Assembly: GCA_023461135.1 (NCBI GenBank)
Contig: JAEWNX010000432.1
Location: 1 to 5,060, forward strand
Direction of reading: 5' to 3'
DNA: 5,060 nucleotides
From: Pseudomonadota bacterium
GTDB taxonomy: Bacteria > Pseudomonadota > Alphaproteobacteria > Caulobacterales > Aquidulcibacteraceae
The notes beneath the pieces were generated by a model. The model had not been told where the DNA came from. It saw only the letters and a list, made by a program, of their open reading frames with translations, and made no database searches. This document shows, one piece after another, positions 4,922-5,060 of the stretch. A program made the translations under genes and the position numbers. Numbering within the stretch: the stretch's first letter is position 1; every line of letters begins with the position of its first letter.

Positions 4922-5060
4922 ATGTCCAAGAACAAGATCACGCCCTTCCTCTGGTACGACAAGGACGCGGAGGAAGCCGCTAACTTCTACGTCTCGATCT
5001 TCAAGAACTCGAAGATCAACACGGTCGCACGCTATCCCGAAGGCAGCAGCTACCAGGCGG
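4922..5060 (+). CDS. PhnB-like VOC-superfamily protein (3-dmu-9_3-mt domain), 5' part only
   Basis: Only the first 46 residues are in the window. They match the beginning of the PhnB-like branch of the vicinal-oxygen-chelate (glyoxalase/bleomycin-resistance) fold, which Pfam names after 3-demethylubiquinone-9 3-methyltransferase: [20 protein letters not shown], then [17 protein letters not shown]. The first beta strand (TPFLWY) and the [12 protein letters not shown] helix are typical. Despite the domain name, real methyltransferase activity is not expected; most such proteins are uncharacterised, and metal-binding residues, if present, would lie partly beyond the window. It sits 11 nt after the SRPBCC gene with its own ribosome binding site and is almost surely part of the ArsR-controlled operon. 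Genes of this family often sit beside ArsR-SRPBCC pairs. Confidence 0.87.
   Translation, partial: MSKNKITPFLWYDKDAEEAANFYVSIFKNSKINTVARYPEGSSYQA

Noticed and set aside
1..5060. CRISPR array, tRNA/rRNA gene, insertion sequence or phage remnant
   Set aside because: No regular repeats, cloverleaf, terminal inverted repeats with transposase, or phage genes were seen; the window is filled by recognisable genes with uniform base composition.

Overview
The window is GC-rich chromosomal DNA, most likely from an alphaproteobacterium. The evidence is the scpA-scpB-tatA-tatB-tatC order, an arrangement I know from that class, together with a TatB N-terminus ending in GPKDLP and a short Aat without the N-terminal extension of the E. 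coli enzyme. A Caulobacterales/Hyphomonadaceae-like origin is plausible, but I cannot establish it from the sequence alone. Almost every base is in a gene, and there are no RNA genes, insertion sequences, CRISPR arrays or prophage parts that I can see.

Left part (2-2700, + strand) is one tightly packed unit: the C-terminal part of scpA, then scpB, tatA, tatB and tatC. scpB starts inside the end of scpA, tatC starts on a GTG that overlaps the tatB stop by 4 nt, and the other gaps are 20-33 nt. ScpA and ScpB are the non-SMC subunits of the chromosome-organising SMC complex. TatA, TatB and TatC form the twin-arginine translocon, which exports folded proteins. Sharing an operon here probably reflects conserved gene order rather than a shared function.

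Middle part (2720-3910, - strand) holds two genes convergent to tatC: a short MgtC/SapB-family membrane protein gene and, just downstream of it, aat (leucyl/phenylalanyl-tRNA-protein transferase of the N-degron pathway). The tatC and aat stops are only 19 nt apart, with no convincing terminator between them.

Right part (3946-5060, + strand) is a compact regulator cassette: a cysteine-free ArsR-family repressor, an SRPBCC/AHSA1-type protein, and the start of a PhnB-like VOC (3-dmu-9_3-mt type) protein that runs off the window. A perfect 16-bp palindrome (TAGGTTATATAACCTA) overlaps the predicted -10 box and ends one base before the arsR start codon. This suggests autorepression of a leaderless transcript, and possibly control of the divergent mgtC gene. 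It is the most interesting signal in the window.

I found no clear evidence of a wholly new system. Most of the content is well-known housekeeping families. The points worth a second look are the arsR operator and leaderless start, the loss of the TatA Phe-Gly motif, the acidic N-terminal extension of TatC, the synteny break after tatC, and small hairpins around the mgtC and SRPBCC starts.
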